Assembly: GCF_006542685.1 (NCBI RefSeq)
Contig: NZ_AP019736.1
Location: 1,584,001-1,648,000, forward strand
Source: Alistipes dispar
GTDB taxonomy: Bacteria; Bacteroidota; Bacteroidia; Bacteroidales; Rikenellaceae
Direction: 5' to 3'
Length of the DNA: 64,000 bases
Below are positions 8,624 to 17,800 of the stretch, piece after piece (position 1 is the stretch's first letter; the number at the start of each line of letters is the position of its first letter). The notes under the pieces are model-generated. The model had not been told where the DNA came from. It was given only the letters and a program-made list of their open reading frames with translations, and searched no databases. Both the position numbers and the translations under genes were made by a program.

Positions 8624-10237
8624 TCACATTGAATCGCTCGCAAAGGTGTTCTGACCCAGTTTCCGCACCTCTTCCTCGAAATGCTCGATGCCGGGCTGCG
8701 CCTTGCTCTTGATTTTGCTCTTGTAGTTGTAAACCGTCTGGAGCGAGCAGCGCAGGAATTCCGCGATCTGGTTCACGTTCGTCAGTCCGAGCCGCATGAG
8801 GGCGAAGATGCGCAGCTCGGTGTTGAGTCTCCCTTCGGTCGTCTCGTAACGGGCCTCGGGCCTGAGCAGTTCGTTGAACTCCTCCACGAACGACGGGTAG
8901 AGTTTCAGGAACGCCTCGTCGAACTCGGCGTACAGCTCGTCGAACTCCCGGTCCTGCTCCTTCGGCGGAATCTTGAGCCGGTCGATCTGGCCGCTGCGCA
9001 GCTTGTGGCTGACATCCTTGCGGTAGGCGCAGAGCTTGTTGATATAGAGGGCGCACCGGTTCATGAAGTAGCCGATGTATTTCTCCTTGACGACGTTCGC
9101 CTCGTTGAGGCTCCGGTTCAGCTCCGAGAGCTGGCCGTTCATCTCCTGAAGGTTGCGCCGTGCCCGCGAGACCATGCGCATCTGGATTCCGATGACGGCG
9201 AGCGCCCCGGCCAGCAGTGCGATGAAGACGCTCAGCAGAATGGTCGAGCGGCGCAGGTTCCGCCGCTGCGTCTCGATGCGGTCGAGGTAGTTGCTCTCGA
9301 TGATGGGCTGCACGCGGGCGATGACCGAATTCTTGACGCGCGAGTTGTAGAAGTTGGCGTCGCTGAGCGCCGAGGAGATGTAGTTGTACGACCGTTCGAT
9401 GTCGCCCTGTTCGAAGAGGTTCGTGGCCAGCGTGAGCAGCGCCTCGTTCTCCTTGACCGCCAGCCGCGTGTCGGTCAGGGCCGCCAGCTTCAGGAAGCGG
9501 TTCTCCCGCTCCCGGTCGCCGGCTTCGCGGTAGAGTTTGGCCAGGCTCATCGCCGCCATGGCGTAGCTGTGCGTGTCGGGCGTCTGTCCGCGGTAGATTT
9601 CCGTGAGGATCCCTTCGGCCTCCTCCAGTCTCCCGTCGGCCTGCAACTGGAAGGCTTTCTCCTTGAGGTACATTTCGGAGTCTTCGGGCAGCAGCGACAT
9701 GACCGTGTCGCGCAGCGCCCGGATCTGGGCGGCGTAATCCGCGCCGAGCGCCTCGTCGCCGGTGTAGCGCGTCAGGTTTTCGTAGTAGCGGATGCGGGTC
9801 CAGCAGTAGGAGAGCTTCTGGTCCGCGGTCAGCGCCCCGAAGTCGATGGCGCGGAGCAGGTCGGAAGCCTGCACGAACAGCCCCGAGAGGGAATAGACGA
9901 AGGCCAGCCGCAGGCGGCTTTCGGTCCGCAGCCGCTCGTCGCCCAGCGTTTCGGCGATGCGGAGGTTGTCGTGGATGTAACTCGTGGCCGAGTCGCAGAC
10001 GAACGAGGTGTAGTTGTCGATGATCTCGTCGTTGATCCGGTAGCGGTCCCGGAGCGATTCCTGCGCGTCCCGCCGCTGTTTCAGCTCGCGGAGCAGCTCC
10101 TCCTTGCGGGCCGTGCGGAGACTCCGTTCCGCGATGGCGCGGTCGAGCGTCCGGAGCAGCGAATCCGGTTCGTTCCCGGCGCGGGCCGCCGGGGTCAGCG
10201 ACAGCAGCGCGATAAGCAGAAGCAGGTATCGTCTCAT
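8624..10237 (-). CDS. Membrane-tethered TPR/HTH regulator (DUF6377 type)
   Basis: A 537-residue protein starting at the ATG at 10237, with signal sequence RRYLLLLIALLSLTPAARA. Residues about 20-320 are all-helical with TPR-like repeats and would be periplasmic. One transmembrane helix (STILLSVFIALLAGALAVIG, about 330-350) is followed by a coiled-coil-like stretch (ARRNLQEMNGQLSELNRSLN). The C-terminus holds a LuxR/sigma-like HTH: LRIFALMRLGLTNVNQIAEF then CSLQTVYNYKSKIKSKA. The layout matches the DUF6377 proteins found beside Bacteroidetes polysaccharide-utilisation genes, where a periplasmic sensor is fused to a cytoplasmic DNA-binding domain. It lies on the same strand just upstream of the GH38/GH92 block and divergent from the GH2 gene, so it is a candidate regulator of both. 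That role is inference. Confidence 0.82.
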   Translation of the reverse strand: MRRYLLLLIALLSLTPAARAGNEPDSLLRTLDRAIAERSLRTARKEELLRELKQRRDAQESLRDRYRINDEIIDNYTSFVCDSATSYIHDNLRIAETLGDERLRTESRLRLAFVYSLSGLFVQASDLLRAIDFGALTADQKLSYCWTRIRYYENLTRYTGDEALGADYAAQIRALRDTVMSLLPEDSEMYLKEKAFQLQADGRLEEAEGILTEIYRGQTPDTHSYAMAAMSLAKLYREAGDRERENRFLKLAALTDTRLAVKENEALLTLATNLFEQGDIERSYNYISSALSDANFYNSRVKNSVIARVQPIIESNYLDRIETQRRNLRRSTILLSVFIALLAGALAVIGIQMRMVSRARRNLQEMNGQLSELNRSLNEANVVKEKYIGYFMNRCALYINKLCAYRKDVSHKLRSGQIDRLKIPPKEQDREFDELYAEFDEAFLKLYPSFVEEFNELLRPEARYETTEGRLNTELRIFALMRLGLTNVNQIAEFLRCSLQTVYNYKSKIKSKAQPGIEHFEEEVRKLGQNTFASDSM

Positions 10238-10284
10238 GTATGCGTGGCGGATGCGCAGCCCGTGCCGTACGGGGCGTTCCCCGA

Positions 10285-10292
10285 CAAATATA
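10285..10292 (-). promoter_or_regulatory. -7 box of the DUF6377 regulator gene
   Basis: On the minus strand this reads TATATTTG, an exact match to the Bacteroidetes -7 consensus TAnnTTTG, 48 nt upstream of the start codon at 10237. The -33 element was not identified with certainty. Confidence 0.6.
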
Positions 10293-10437
10293 CGGAAAAA
10301 AGATGAATTGCGAAAAAAGGAACGGAAAATGCATACCGCCGTGCGGTCGGCGGGAGCGGGCCGCGGCGAACCGGGGCGGGACGCCTCCCGGGAACGGAGC
10401 GTGCGGAAGGACGGTTGCTTTTCTTCGGTATTTGTAT

Positions 10438-10445
10438 TACCTTTG
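10438..10445 (+). promoter_or_regulatory. -7 box of the GH2 gene
   Basis: TACCTTTG, an exact TAnnTTTG match, with GTTG at 10414-10417 at the right distance for a weak -33 element. It leaves a GC-rich leader of about 130 nt before the GH2 start at 10581. The 344-bp gap between 10237 and 10581 therefore holds two divergent promoters and no further gene I can support. Confidence 0.55.
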
Positions 10446-10580
10446 TTCCGGGAGGGTCCCTGCACGCCGCCCGGGCGGGATGCGCCGGAGCGCCCGTGCG
10501 GGTTCCGGCGGCGCTTCCGGAAAGCCGGCGTCCCGGACCGCACGGACGGATTCCGTCCCGATTTAAAAAACTGTTCCGCC

Positions 10581-12611
10581 ATGAAACGAATCTTTGCGAC
10601 TTTGCTGTTCGTCTTCGCCGCCTGTGCGGCCGGGGCGCGCGAGGTGTATCCGCTCAACGAAGGGTGGCGTTTCTTCTTCAAGTCGGAGAACACGAGCGAC
10701 AACGCCCGCCATGTCACGTTGCCGCACACCTGGAACACCGATCCCCGCTCGGCGGGGGGCTGGCTCGAAACGACGGGCAACTACCAGAACGATATTTACA
10801 TTCCCGGGGAGTGGGCTTCGCGGCGGCTGTTCGTGAAGTTCTACGGCGCGCAGTCGGTGGCCGACCTGTTCGTCAATGGCCGCCATGCGGGTACGCACCG
10901 CGGAGGGGCCGCGGCCTTCGCGTTCGAGATCACGGACTACGTCCGCTTCGGGGAGGACAACGCGCTGCTGGTGGTCGTCAGCAACGGCGTCCGGGACGAC
11001 GTGCTGCCCACCTCGACCGACATGAACCTCTATGGCGGCATCTACCGCGACGTGGAGCTCGTCGTGACCGGCCGGACGGCCGTGTCGCCCCTCTACCTCG
11101 GCTCGGACGGCGTGCTCGTCCATCCGCAGGCGGTCGATTCGCTCTCCGTTTCGGGCGAGGCCGAAATCCACCTCGTCTCGAAGGAGGGGAACGCCTGCAT
11201 GGTGACGCTCGACATCGCCGCGCCCGACGGACGGCCGGTCTTCTCGAAGCGGCAGCGCGCACGGCTCGACGGCAAACCGGTCGTCGTGCCCTTCGCTTTC
11301 GGGGAGCCGGAGCTGTGGAGCCCCGAATCGCCGTCGCTCTACACCGTCACGGCTTCGATCGGCGAGGACAGTATCACGGACCGCGTTTCGGTCCGCACGG
11401 GATTCCGCTCGATCGTAGCGACGCCCTCGGGCGGGCTGCGGATCAACGGCCGCCGGATTCCCGTGCGCGGCGTCACGCTCTACCACGACAACGCCTCCTC
11501 GGGCGGCGCGCTCACGCCGGAGGACGGCGAGGCCGATCTGGCCGTGCTGCGCGACCTGGGGGCCAACGCCCTGCGTTCGGCCGTGATGCCCCATTCACAG
11601 CGTTTTTACGACCGCTGCGACGAACGGGGGATTCTGGTGTGGGTCGATACGCCGCTGCAAAGCGCCCCCTTTTTGGGCGACATAGCCTACTATGCCACGC
11701 CGCAGTTCGAAGAGAACGGACTGGAACAGTTGCGGGAGATCGTCGCGCAGAACATCAACCACCCGTCGGTGGCGATGTGGGGAATCTTCTCGTGCCTCCG
11801 GCCCCGGGGCGACGACGTGGTCCCCTACCTCCGGCGGCTCGTCGGCACGGCCCGTGCGATGGATCCTTCGCGGCCGACGGTGGCGTGCAGCGACCAGAAC
11901 GGGAATATCAATTTCGTCTCGGACCTGATCGTCTGGCGGCAGAACGTGGGCTGGCGGAAGGGTTCGACGGACGATGTGGCCGTCTGGCGCGACCAGATGC
12001 GCAAGAACTGGTCCCACCTGCGTTCGGGTGTCGCCTACGGGGGCAGCGGGTTCATCGGCCACAAGAGCTACACGGCGCAGGCCGAACCCCGCTCGAACTG
12101 GATGCCCGAGGAGAAGCAGACGCGCTTCCACGAGGAGTACGCCCGCAACCTGCAAGGGGATTCGCTCTTCTGGGGCGTGTGGATCGACAACCTGTTCGAT
12201 TACGGCTCCGCGCGGCGCCCCTACGGCGTGAACGGCTCGGGGCTCGTGACGCTCGACCGCCGCGACCGAAAGGACGCCTACTACCTCTACCGAGCGCTCT
12301 GGAACGCCGAGTCCCCGACGCTCTATATCGCCGACAAGCACCGGCGGCTGCGCGACGTGCCGCGGCAGGCGTTCCGCATCTACTCCTCGGCCGGGGTTCC
12401 CGTGCTGACGGTGGGGGCCGACACGGTGGCCGTCACCGAGTACGCCGCCTGCCAGTACCGGTCCGATTCGGTGGACGTGTCGGGTCTCGTGGAGGTGAAG
12501 GCCGTCGCCGGGCCGCTGTGCGACAGCGTGTCTATTCTGGTCGGCAACGTGCTAAAACCGAAGCGGCTGCAGGTCCCTCTGCGAAAAGCAGGTCCGCGAA
12601 CGACAAGTTAG
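10581..12611 (+). CDS. GH2-family protein lacking both catalytic glutamates
   Basis: A 676-residue exported protein (signal MKRIFATLLFVFAACAAGA) with the full GH2 order: jelly-roll sugar-binding domain (EGWRFFF, LPHTWN, LYGGIYRDVEL), immunoglobulin-like domain, then a TIM barrel from about residue 290 (RINGRRIPVRGVTLYHD). At the acid/base site, where GH2 enzymes have W-x-x-x-N-E, the sequence is NHPSVAMWGIFSC: Ser404-Cys405 replace Asn-Glu. At the nucleophile site, normally SEYGA, it reads RSGVAYGGSG with Ala485 in place of Glu. Flanking strands (LFWGVWIDNLFDYGS, GLVTLDRRDRKDAYYLY) are well kept. The protein is probably a non-hydrolytic carbohydrate binder or has an unusual mechanism. Its last 80 bp overlap the convergent wbqC gene. 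Confidence 0.85.
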   Translation: MKRIFATLLFVFAACAAGAREVYPLNEGWRFFFKSENTSDNARHVTLPHTWNTDPRSAGGWLETTGNYQNDIYIPGEWASRRLFVKFYGAQSVADLFVNGRHAGTHRGGAAAFAFEITDYVRFGEDNALLVVVSNGVRDDVLPTSTDMNLYGGIYRDVELVVTGRTAVSPLYLGSDGVLVHPQAVDSLSVSGEAEIHLVSKEGNACMVTLDIAAPDGRPVFSKRQRARLDGKPVVVPFAFGEPELWSPESPSLYTVTASIGEDSITDRVSVRTGFRSIVATPSGGLRINGRRIPVRGVTLYHDNASSGGALTPEDGEADLAVLRDLGANALRSAVMPHSQRFYDRCDERGILVWVDTPLQSAPFLGDIAYYATPQFEENGLEQLREIVAQNINHPSVAMWGIFSCLRPRGDDVVPYLRRLVGTARAMDPSRPTVACSDQNGNINFVSDLIVWRQNVGWRKGSTDDVAVWRDQMRKNWSHLRSGVAYGGSGFIGHKSYTAQAEPRSNWMPEEKQTRFHEEYARNLQGDSLFWGVWIDNLFDYGSARRPYGVNGSGLVTLDRRDRKDAYYLYRALWNAESPTLYIADKHRRLRDVPRQAFRIYSSAGVPVLTVGADTVAVTEYAACQYRSDSVDVSGLVEVKAVAGPLCDSVSILVGNVLKPKRLQVPLRKAGPRTTS

Positions 12612-13134
12612 CTTCGAAGGGCATCCGGTCGGAGAATACCTGGACATAGGGCTCGGCGGCGAACGCCGGGCCCTCTCTGCGTTTGGGCCGCAGGTCCCGG
12701 TCGCCGGGCGCGGCCTCGACGTAACGCTCGGAGACCTCCGGCATCGGGATGTGCGCCAGCGAGCAGAGCAGCTCGGTGAGTTGCAGGTCGTAGTCGGCCA
12801 GGAAGGCGTATTCGCGGCGGTAGAACGGTTCGAACCGCCGGGCGTAGTGATCGAAGTAGGGCGAGGATTTGTAGGAGGCCGTGAGTGCGCCCCAGTGCTG
12901 GTGCTGCCAGCGTTTCGAGTAGTCGAGGCGCATGTCGCGCATCGGCTGGCGGGGGCGGTCGGCATGGCGGACGTGGGCGGTGAGTTCCATCGCGCCGTCC
13001 GTGGCGAGGATCCGCGCGCGGTTGCGCTCCGAGCGTTTGACGAAGTGTTCGCCCAGATCGACGACGCACCCGCCCTGCGCCAGATACCAGAAGTACTCCA
13101 CCGAGGGGAGGTATGCCGCCGGAAGGATCGTCAT
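12532..13134 (-). CDS. WbqC-like family protein
   Basis: A 200-residue protein of the WbqC family. Family features are PAAYLPSVEYFWYLAQGG at the N-terminus, then a strand-rich core (ILATDGAMELTAHV) and the HQHWGALTASYKSSPYFDHY block typical of WbqC. The upstream in-frame ATG at 13176 falls inside ispG, so the ATG at 13134 is chosen. That ATG overlaps the ispG stop in an ATGA arrangement, so the two are translationally coupled. WbqC proteins occur in O-antigen and other surface-sugar loci and in Bacteroidetes housekeeping regions; the biochemical function is not established. The 3' end overlaps the convergent GH2 gene by 80 bp. Confidence 0.82.
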   Translation of the reverse strand: MTILPAAYLPSVEYFWYLAQGGCVVDLGEHFVKRSERNRARILATDGAMELTAHVRHADRPRQPMRDMRLDYSKRWQHQHWGALTASYKSSPYFDHYARRFEPFYRREYAFLADYDLQLTELLCSLAHIPMPEVSERYVEAAPGDRDLRPKRREGPAFAAEPYVQVFSDRMPFEANLSFADLLFAEGPAAASVLARCRPE

Positions 13135-14645
13135 GCCCGTGCCGCGCCGCGGGGTCCGGCGTCGGGTTCCGTCCATTCCCCGTTCCGTTTGATGAGTTCC
13201 ACGAGGCGGTCGAGCGCCTCTTCCTGCGGGATGTCGCGTTCGACGACCTCGCGCCCCTTGTAGAGGGTGATGCGCCCGGGTCCCGCGCCCACATAGCCGT
13301 AGTCGGCGTCGGCCATCTCGCCCGGGCCGTTCACGATGCAGCCCATGACGCCGATGCGGAGGTTCTTGAGGTGCGACGTGCGGGCCTTGATTCCGGCGAG
13401 CGTCTTTTCGATGTCGTAGAGCGTGCGGCCGCAGCTCGGGCAGGCGATGTATTCGGTGCGGGAGAAGCGCACGCGCGCCGCCTGGAGGATCATCAGCTCG
13501 ATGTCGTGCAGCTCACGGTCCGTATGGCCCGGAGCGTCGATCCGGATGCCGTCGGCCAGTCCGTCGAGCAGCAGCGGCCCCAGGTCGGCCGCGGCCTTCA
13601 CGGCCAGCGTTTCGAGGTCCTTCTCGTCGTAGCGGCACGCCACCATGACCGGTGCGTCGGCGGGTTCGAGGTCGAGGATCGCGGCCCGCAGCTCGGCCGT
13701 CGGGTTGCCCGAGCGGGCCTCGAGGATGCGGAAGCCGTCGTGCGGCTCGTCGTGGACGACGGGAACCGCCACCCGCGAGCGACGGCGGTATTCGGTCGGG
13801 GAGTAGCGTTCGGGATGCCGCACGGGGAAGACGCCCGGGCGGTCGGCGAAGTGGCGGACGAGCAGTTGCGCCACGGGAATTTCGTGCTCCGGGGCCTCGG
13901 TGAGTGACACGCGGATCGTGTCGCCGATGCCGTCGGCCAGCAGGGCGCCGATGCCTACGGCGCTCTTGATGCGCCCCTCCAGTCCGTTTCCGGCCTCCGT
14001 GACGCCCAGATGGATCGGGTAGCGCATTCCCTCGGCCTCCATCGCTTCGACCAGCAGCCGGTAGGCGGCCACCATGACGCGCGTGTTGCTCGACTTCATC
14101 GAGACCGTCACCTGGTCGAACTCCTTCGCGCGGCAGATGCGCAGGAACTCCATCGCCGAGACGACCATGCCCTGCGGCGTGTCGCCCCACCGGTCGAACA
14201 CCCGTTTCGCGAGCGAGCCGTGGTTCACGCCGATGCGCAGCGCCACGCCCCGGGCGCGGCACGTGTCGATGAGCGCCTCGAACTGGCCGCGGTCGTTGCG
14301 GTAGTTGCCCGGGTTGATGCGCACCTTGTCCACGTACTGCGCGGCGACGGCGGCCACCTCGGGCGTGAAATGGATGTCGGCCACCACGGCCGCCGTGCAT
14401 CCGTCGGCCCGCAACTGCCGGACGATTTCGCGGAGGTTCTCGCCTTCGCGGCGGCCCTGCGCCGTGAGGCGCACGATGTGTCCGCCGGCGCGGTCGATCC
14501 GTTCGATCTGGGCCACGCTCGCGGCCGTGTCGTTGGTGTCGGTGTTGGTCATCGACTGCACGGCGACGGGGTGTCCGCCGCCGATGGTCACGCCGCCGAT
14601 GCGCACTTCGCAGGCCGGGCGGCGCATGAATTTCTCGAGATTCAT
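13131..14645 (-). CDS. ispG: 4-hydroxy-3-methylbut-2-enyl diphosphate synthase (IspG/GcpE)
   Basis: A 504-residue IspG, the penultimate enzyme of the MEP isoprenoid pathway, converting MEcPP to HMBPP with a [4Fe-4S] cluster. The N-terminal TIM barrel is clear (VAVQSMTNTDTNDTAA, RINPGNY, GVNHGSLAKR, VTVSMKSSN, HLGVTEAG). The cluster-binding cysteines lie in CPSCGRT and GCIVNGPGE near the C-terminus. The protein is longer than the E. coli enzyme because of an insert between the two domains, as in the three-domain IspG of Bacteroidetes, Chlorobi and plants. The start at 14645 gives the usual N-terminus; the longer open frame to 14924 has no family support. It is the first gene of an ispG-wbqC unit. 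Dxs, the first enzyme of the same pathway, is at 54671. Confidence 0.96.
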   Translation of the reverse strand: MNLEKFMRRPACEVRIGGVTIGGGHPVAVQSMTNTDTNDTAASVAQIERIDRAGGHIVRLTAQGRREGENLREIVRQLRADGCTAAVVADIHFTPEVAAVAAQYVDKVRINPGNYRNDRGQFEALIDTCRARGVALRIGVNHGSLAKRVFDRWGDTPQGMVVSAMEFLRICRAKEFDQVTVSMKSSNTRVMVAAYRLLVEAMEAEGMRYPIHLGVTEAGNGLEGRIKSAVGIGALLADGIGDTIRVSLTEAPEHEIPVAQLLVRHFADRPGVFPVRHPERYSPTEYRRRSRVAVPVVHDEPHDGFRILEARSGNPTAELRAAILDLEPADAPVMVACRYDEKDLETLAVKAAADLGPLLLDGLADGIRIDAPGHTDRELHDIELMILQAARVRFSRTEYIACPSCGRTLYDIEKTLAGIKARTSHLKNLRIGVMGCIVNGPGEMADADYGYVGAGPGRITLYKGREVVERDIPQEEALDRLVELIKRNGEWTEPDAGPRGAARA

Positions 14646-14695
14646 CGCTTGTCGTTTTCGGGACCTTCCCGCGCCGGGGCGGAGAGAGGTCCCTG

Positions 14696-14703
14696 CAAAG
14701 ATA
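14696..14703 (-). promoter_or_regulatory. -7 box of ispG-wbqC
   Basis: On the minus strand this reads TATCTTTG, an exact TAnnTTTG match, 50 nt upstream of the ispG ATG. It sits in the T-rich tail of the terminator of the upstream lipoprotein gene, a compact arrangement. Confidence 0.6.
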
Positions 14704-14715
14704 ATATAAAAATAG

Positions 14716-14741
14716 CGGACCGCAGCTATTGCTGCGGTCTG
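14716..14741 (-). terminator. Rho-independent terminator of the large lipoprotein gene
   Basis: A perfect 9-bp stem (GACCGCAGC / GCTGCGGTC) with a 4-nt loop, followed on the minus strand by an A/T-rich tail with TTTTT. It lies about 80 bp after the stop of the lipoprotein gene. Confidence 0.75.
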
Positions 14742-14818
14742 CCGGGAGTTATTGCCTTCCTGGCTTCCGGGTCGGGATCCCGGCCCGGAAACCGGAAGGG
14801 GAGGGGAGAGAGTTGTCG

Positions 14819-17800
14819 TTATTTCTCGATTGCGGGAGCGTTCTTGAATGCTACCGGGATATCGAAGCTGAACTTCTTGCGTTCGTATCCGGTAACCTTG
14901 CCGTCCTTCTCCACGGGAACCCAAGCGTACTTGTAGGTGTAGGTCACCTTAACCGTACCCGTGATCTCCTTGGCCAGCTGCTCGTTGCCCTTCGGAACCG
15001 TGATGACGCCGTCCTTGACCGTTACGCCTTCGATCGTTTCGGTTGCGTTCGTCCAGACTACGTTGCCATAGCTTACCTCGATATCGTAACCGGCATCTTC
15101 GCTTGCGAGCTTGGTCAGAACGCCCGATTTGTAGAGTGCGTTGCCGTAAATATCGATTGCAACTATCGTTCCGTAAGTAGATCCGGTGGAGGTTGCGGCC
15201 AAAACCTTTTCTTGCAGGTTAAAGGTTGCCTCCTTGGTCGTGGACACTTCGATCTTGGAACCGCCGTAGAACTTCCAGGAGTCGAAAGCGATCGGCTCTT
15301 TCAGAACCACGTCGAATACCTTGGTGTCGAGTACTTCGGTCTTGTCATTGTAGAGCGTCGTCTTCACCGTCACCTTGTCCAGGATGCAGTTGTTCCAGTC
15401 CATCACGCCGGAAGCGATGGTCGGCAGCGTGTTGGAGCCGTAGCCCTCCGGAGTCTTCGTTACCAACTCGAAGGCTTGCGTAGCGCCGGCCTTGGCAGCC
15501 TCTTCGCTTACGGTGTAGGCGTTCGTCAGGTTGATGTTCGCCAGGTTGAATGCGTCGCCTTCGACACCGCCGTTGATGTAGATGTAGGGATTTGCCCCAC
15601 CTACGCCGTCGTAGAGGTATGCGCTGTTGGGCTGGAGCTTGTAGATCGTGTTCGTCAGTTCGTACGAACCGGTCAGGTTCAGCATGAACACTTCGGCATT
15701 GCCCTTCATACCGATGATGACACCCTTGTCTTCGCCGGTCGGTACGGTGTACATGTACGAAGGCTGCTTCTCCCAGTTGAAGCCCGAGCTGTTGAACCAG
15801 AGTTTGAACAGCTTACCGCTTTCGATGTTCGGATTAACGGCCGGTATCATCGGGGTAGCGTCGAGGTCTGCGGCCTGCTTTACGCCATTGTAATTCATCG
15901 TCAGGTTCGTGAGGAAAGTCGTAACCTCTTCGGCCTTGTCGAAGTAATCCTGAGCCTGAGCGTAGAGGGTCTCGTTGAACTTGCCGTCGAGCGTTACCGA
16001 GTAGTCGGCGTTCACCTTGGCGATATTCGAATTCTTCACCTCGAAGTTCATGGCGGGCAGACCCTTGAAGGTTACCTTACCGTTGAATGCCACATAGGTG
16101 TTCAATTTTGCGTCGGAGTCGTCTCTGAGATTCACTTCCGTCTCGTATTCGGCTTCGCCGTCGCCGGTTACATAGTTCGCAGCCGTTACGACGAACTGCT
16201 GGGCCGATTCGGCGTTAAGCATCTCCTTACGCTCAAAAGTCAGGGTGATAGCACTGCCGTTCGTTGCCACTTCGCTCTTCTCGGGCAGCGTCAGGGAGAC
16301 CGTGAAGCTGTCAGGCAGCTGGTTGAACTTCTCCCAGTTCATATGATCCTCTGCCGGGATAGTGATTTCGGCTTCGTATGCATTGGAAGCGTAGTTCGTA
16401 TATTTCCATACGAAATTGAGGTCGATATTCATCGTCTTGAGCAGGTCGCCCAGGATGGTTACGGTCGATTTGACGGTCGGCACGTTGAATGCGATCTCTT
16501 TCTCGCCGTCGGTGATCCATACCTTGTCCGTCAGCGTCAGCACGTCACCTACGTTGGCGATATCCTTCTTGGCGCTGTTGGCTACCGTTACGGGTGCGTT
16601 CACGTTGGCCTTGTCGGTTACTTTGGCCGGGGTTACGGTCAACTGCGTCTGCGTAGCGTAGATGTCGGCGCCCATTCCCTGCTTTTGGTACGTGATGGCC
16701 GTGTGCTCATACTTGAAGCCGAGTTTCTCGGCCACGCCCTCGTCCCAGAGGTATGCTTTGGCGGCCTCCTCCATCGTCAGGATCTTGGCGTCGCTGCCGT
16801 AACGGTAACCCAATACGTAGTCTTCAAGCAGCGTGATCGACTCCTCCGAGTTCCACGGCAGTTCGTAAGCGATGGGCTTGTAGGCGTATGCCACGAGCTT
16901 GCCGTCCACTTCGTGAGCCAGAACGAAGTTGCTCTTCACGGAGTTCGAATCGCCGTCGGTGGTGATGTAGGGCGAAGTGATCTCGAAGCCGAGGGTCTCG
17001 TAGTTGCCCTTGTCGTCCTTCTTGGCCTCCTGCGACAGGCAGAGAGCCACGGCGAAGGTCTCGTCGCGGTCGAGTTTTGCATATACTTCGCTGTTGGCGA
17101 CGGCCGTGAAGATCAGCTTGCCGTCCTCGGCCAGTACGTCGCCTTCGTACGTTACGGGAGCCTCGGCGGCACGGGTTACGACCTCGGGAATGAACGAAGC
17201 CTTCACCTCACCCTCGTTGATCTTCTTGGCGAGGGTCTCGGCCAGCGCAGCGGGAGCTACGCGGAATGCGACCTTCACTTTGGGCTGCGATGCGAGCTGG
17301 ATATTGTCCTCTGCCTTCGATGCTGCGATATAGTAACCGCCCATGCTGACGTCCACACCGCCGTCGTTTACCTTCGTCGGAACGAATACGATCGACTGAA
17401 TGCGGCCTGCCAGATCGTCGATGGCGTCCCAAATAGCCGAAATCTTCTGGTCGTACTCCTGGAAGATGGCCGAGAGGTCCTTGTTCTCGAGGAAGCCTTC
17501 CGGGTCGATCTTTTCCATGATGGCTGCGGCCAGCACGCTGTTTTCCTTTTTCAAGGCAGCCGCGGCAGCTTCGTCAATGGCGCCTACGAAGTCGTCGGTG
17601 GTCTTGTACTGGTTGAGGTACTCACCGAAGTTCTCGCCCAACAGGTTCTTGATGGCCGTCTTGATGTCCTTCACTTGAGGATCTTCGGTCAGTTGGCCCA
17701 GAATCGTATTCACGATTTCTGCCTGCTCGGCTGCGGTATATTCACCGCTTGCCAAATATTCTTTGACAGCCTTTCCGATGTTCGTCTCAATCTCGCCCCA

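Noticed and set aside
1..12611. Complete SusC/SusD polysaccharide-utilisation locus
   Set aside because: GH92, GH38-like, GH2-like and regulator genes are present, but no TonB-dependent SusC or SusD protein lies in the window; they could lie to the left.
10581..12611. GH2 gene as a decayed pseudogene
   Set aside because: No frameshift or internal stop, intact signal peptide and fold motifs; only the catalytic residues are changed, which fits a kept non-catalytic protein better.
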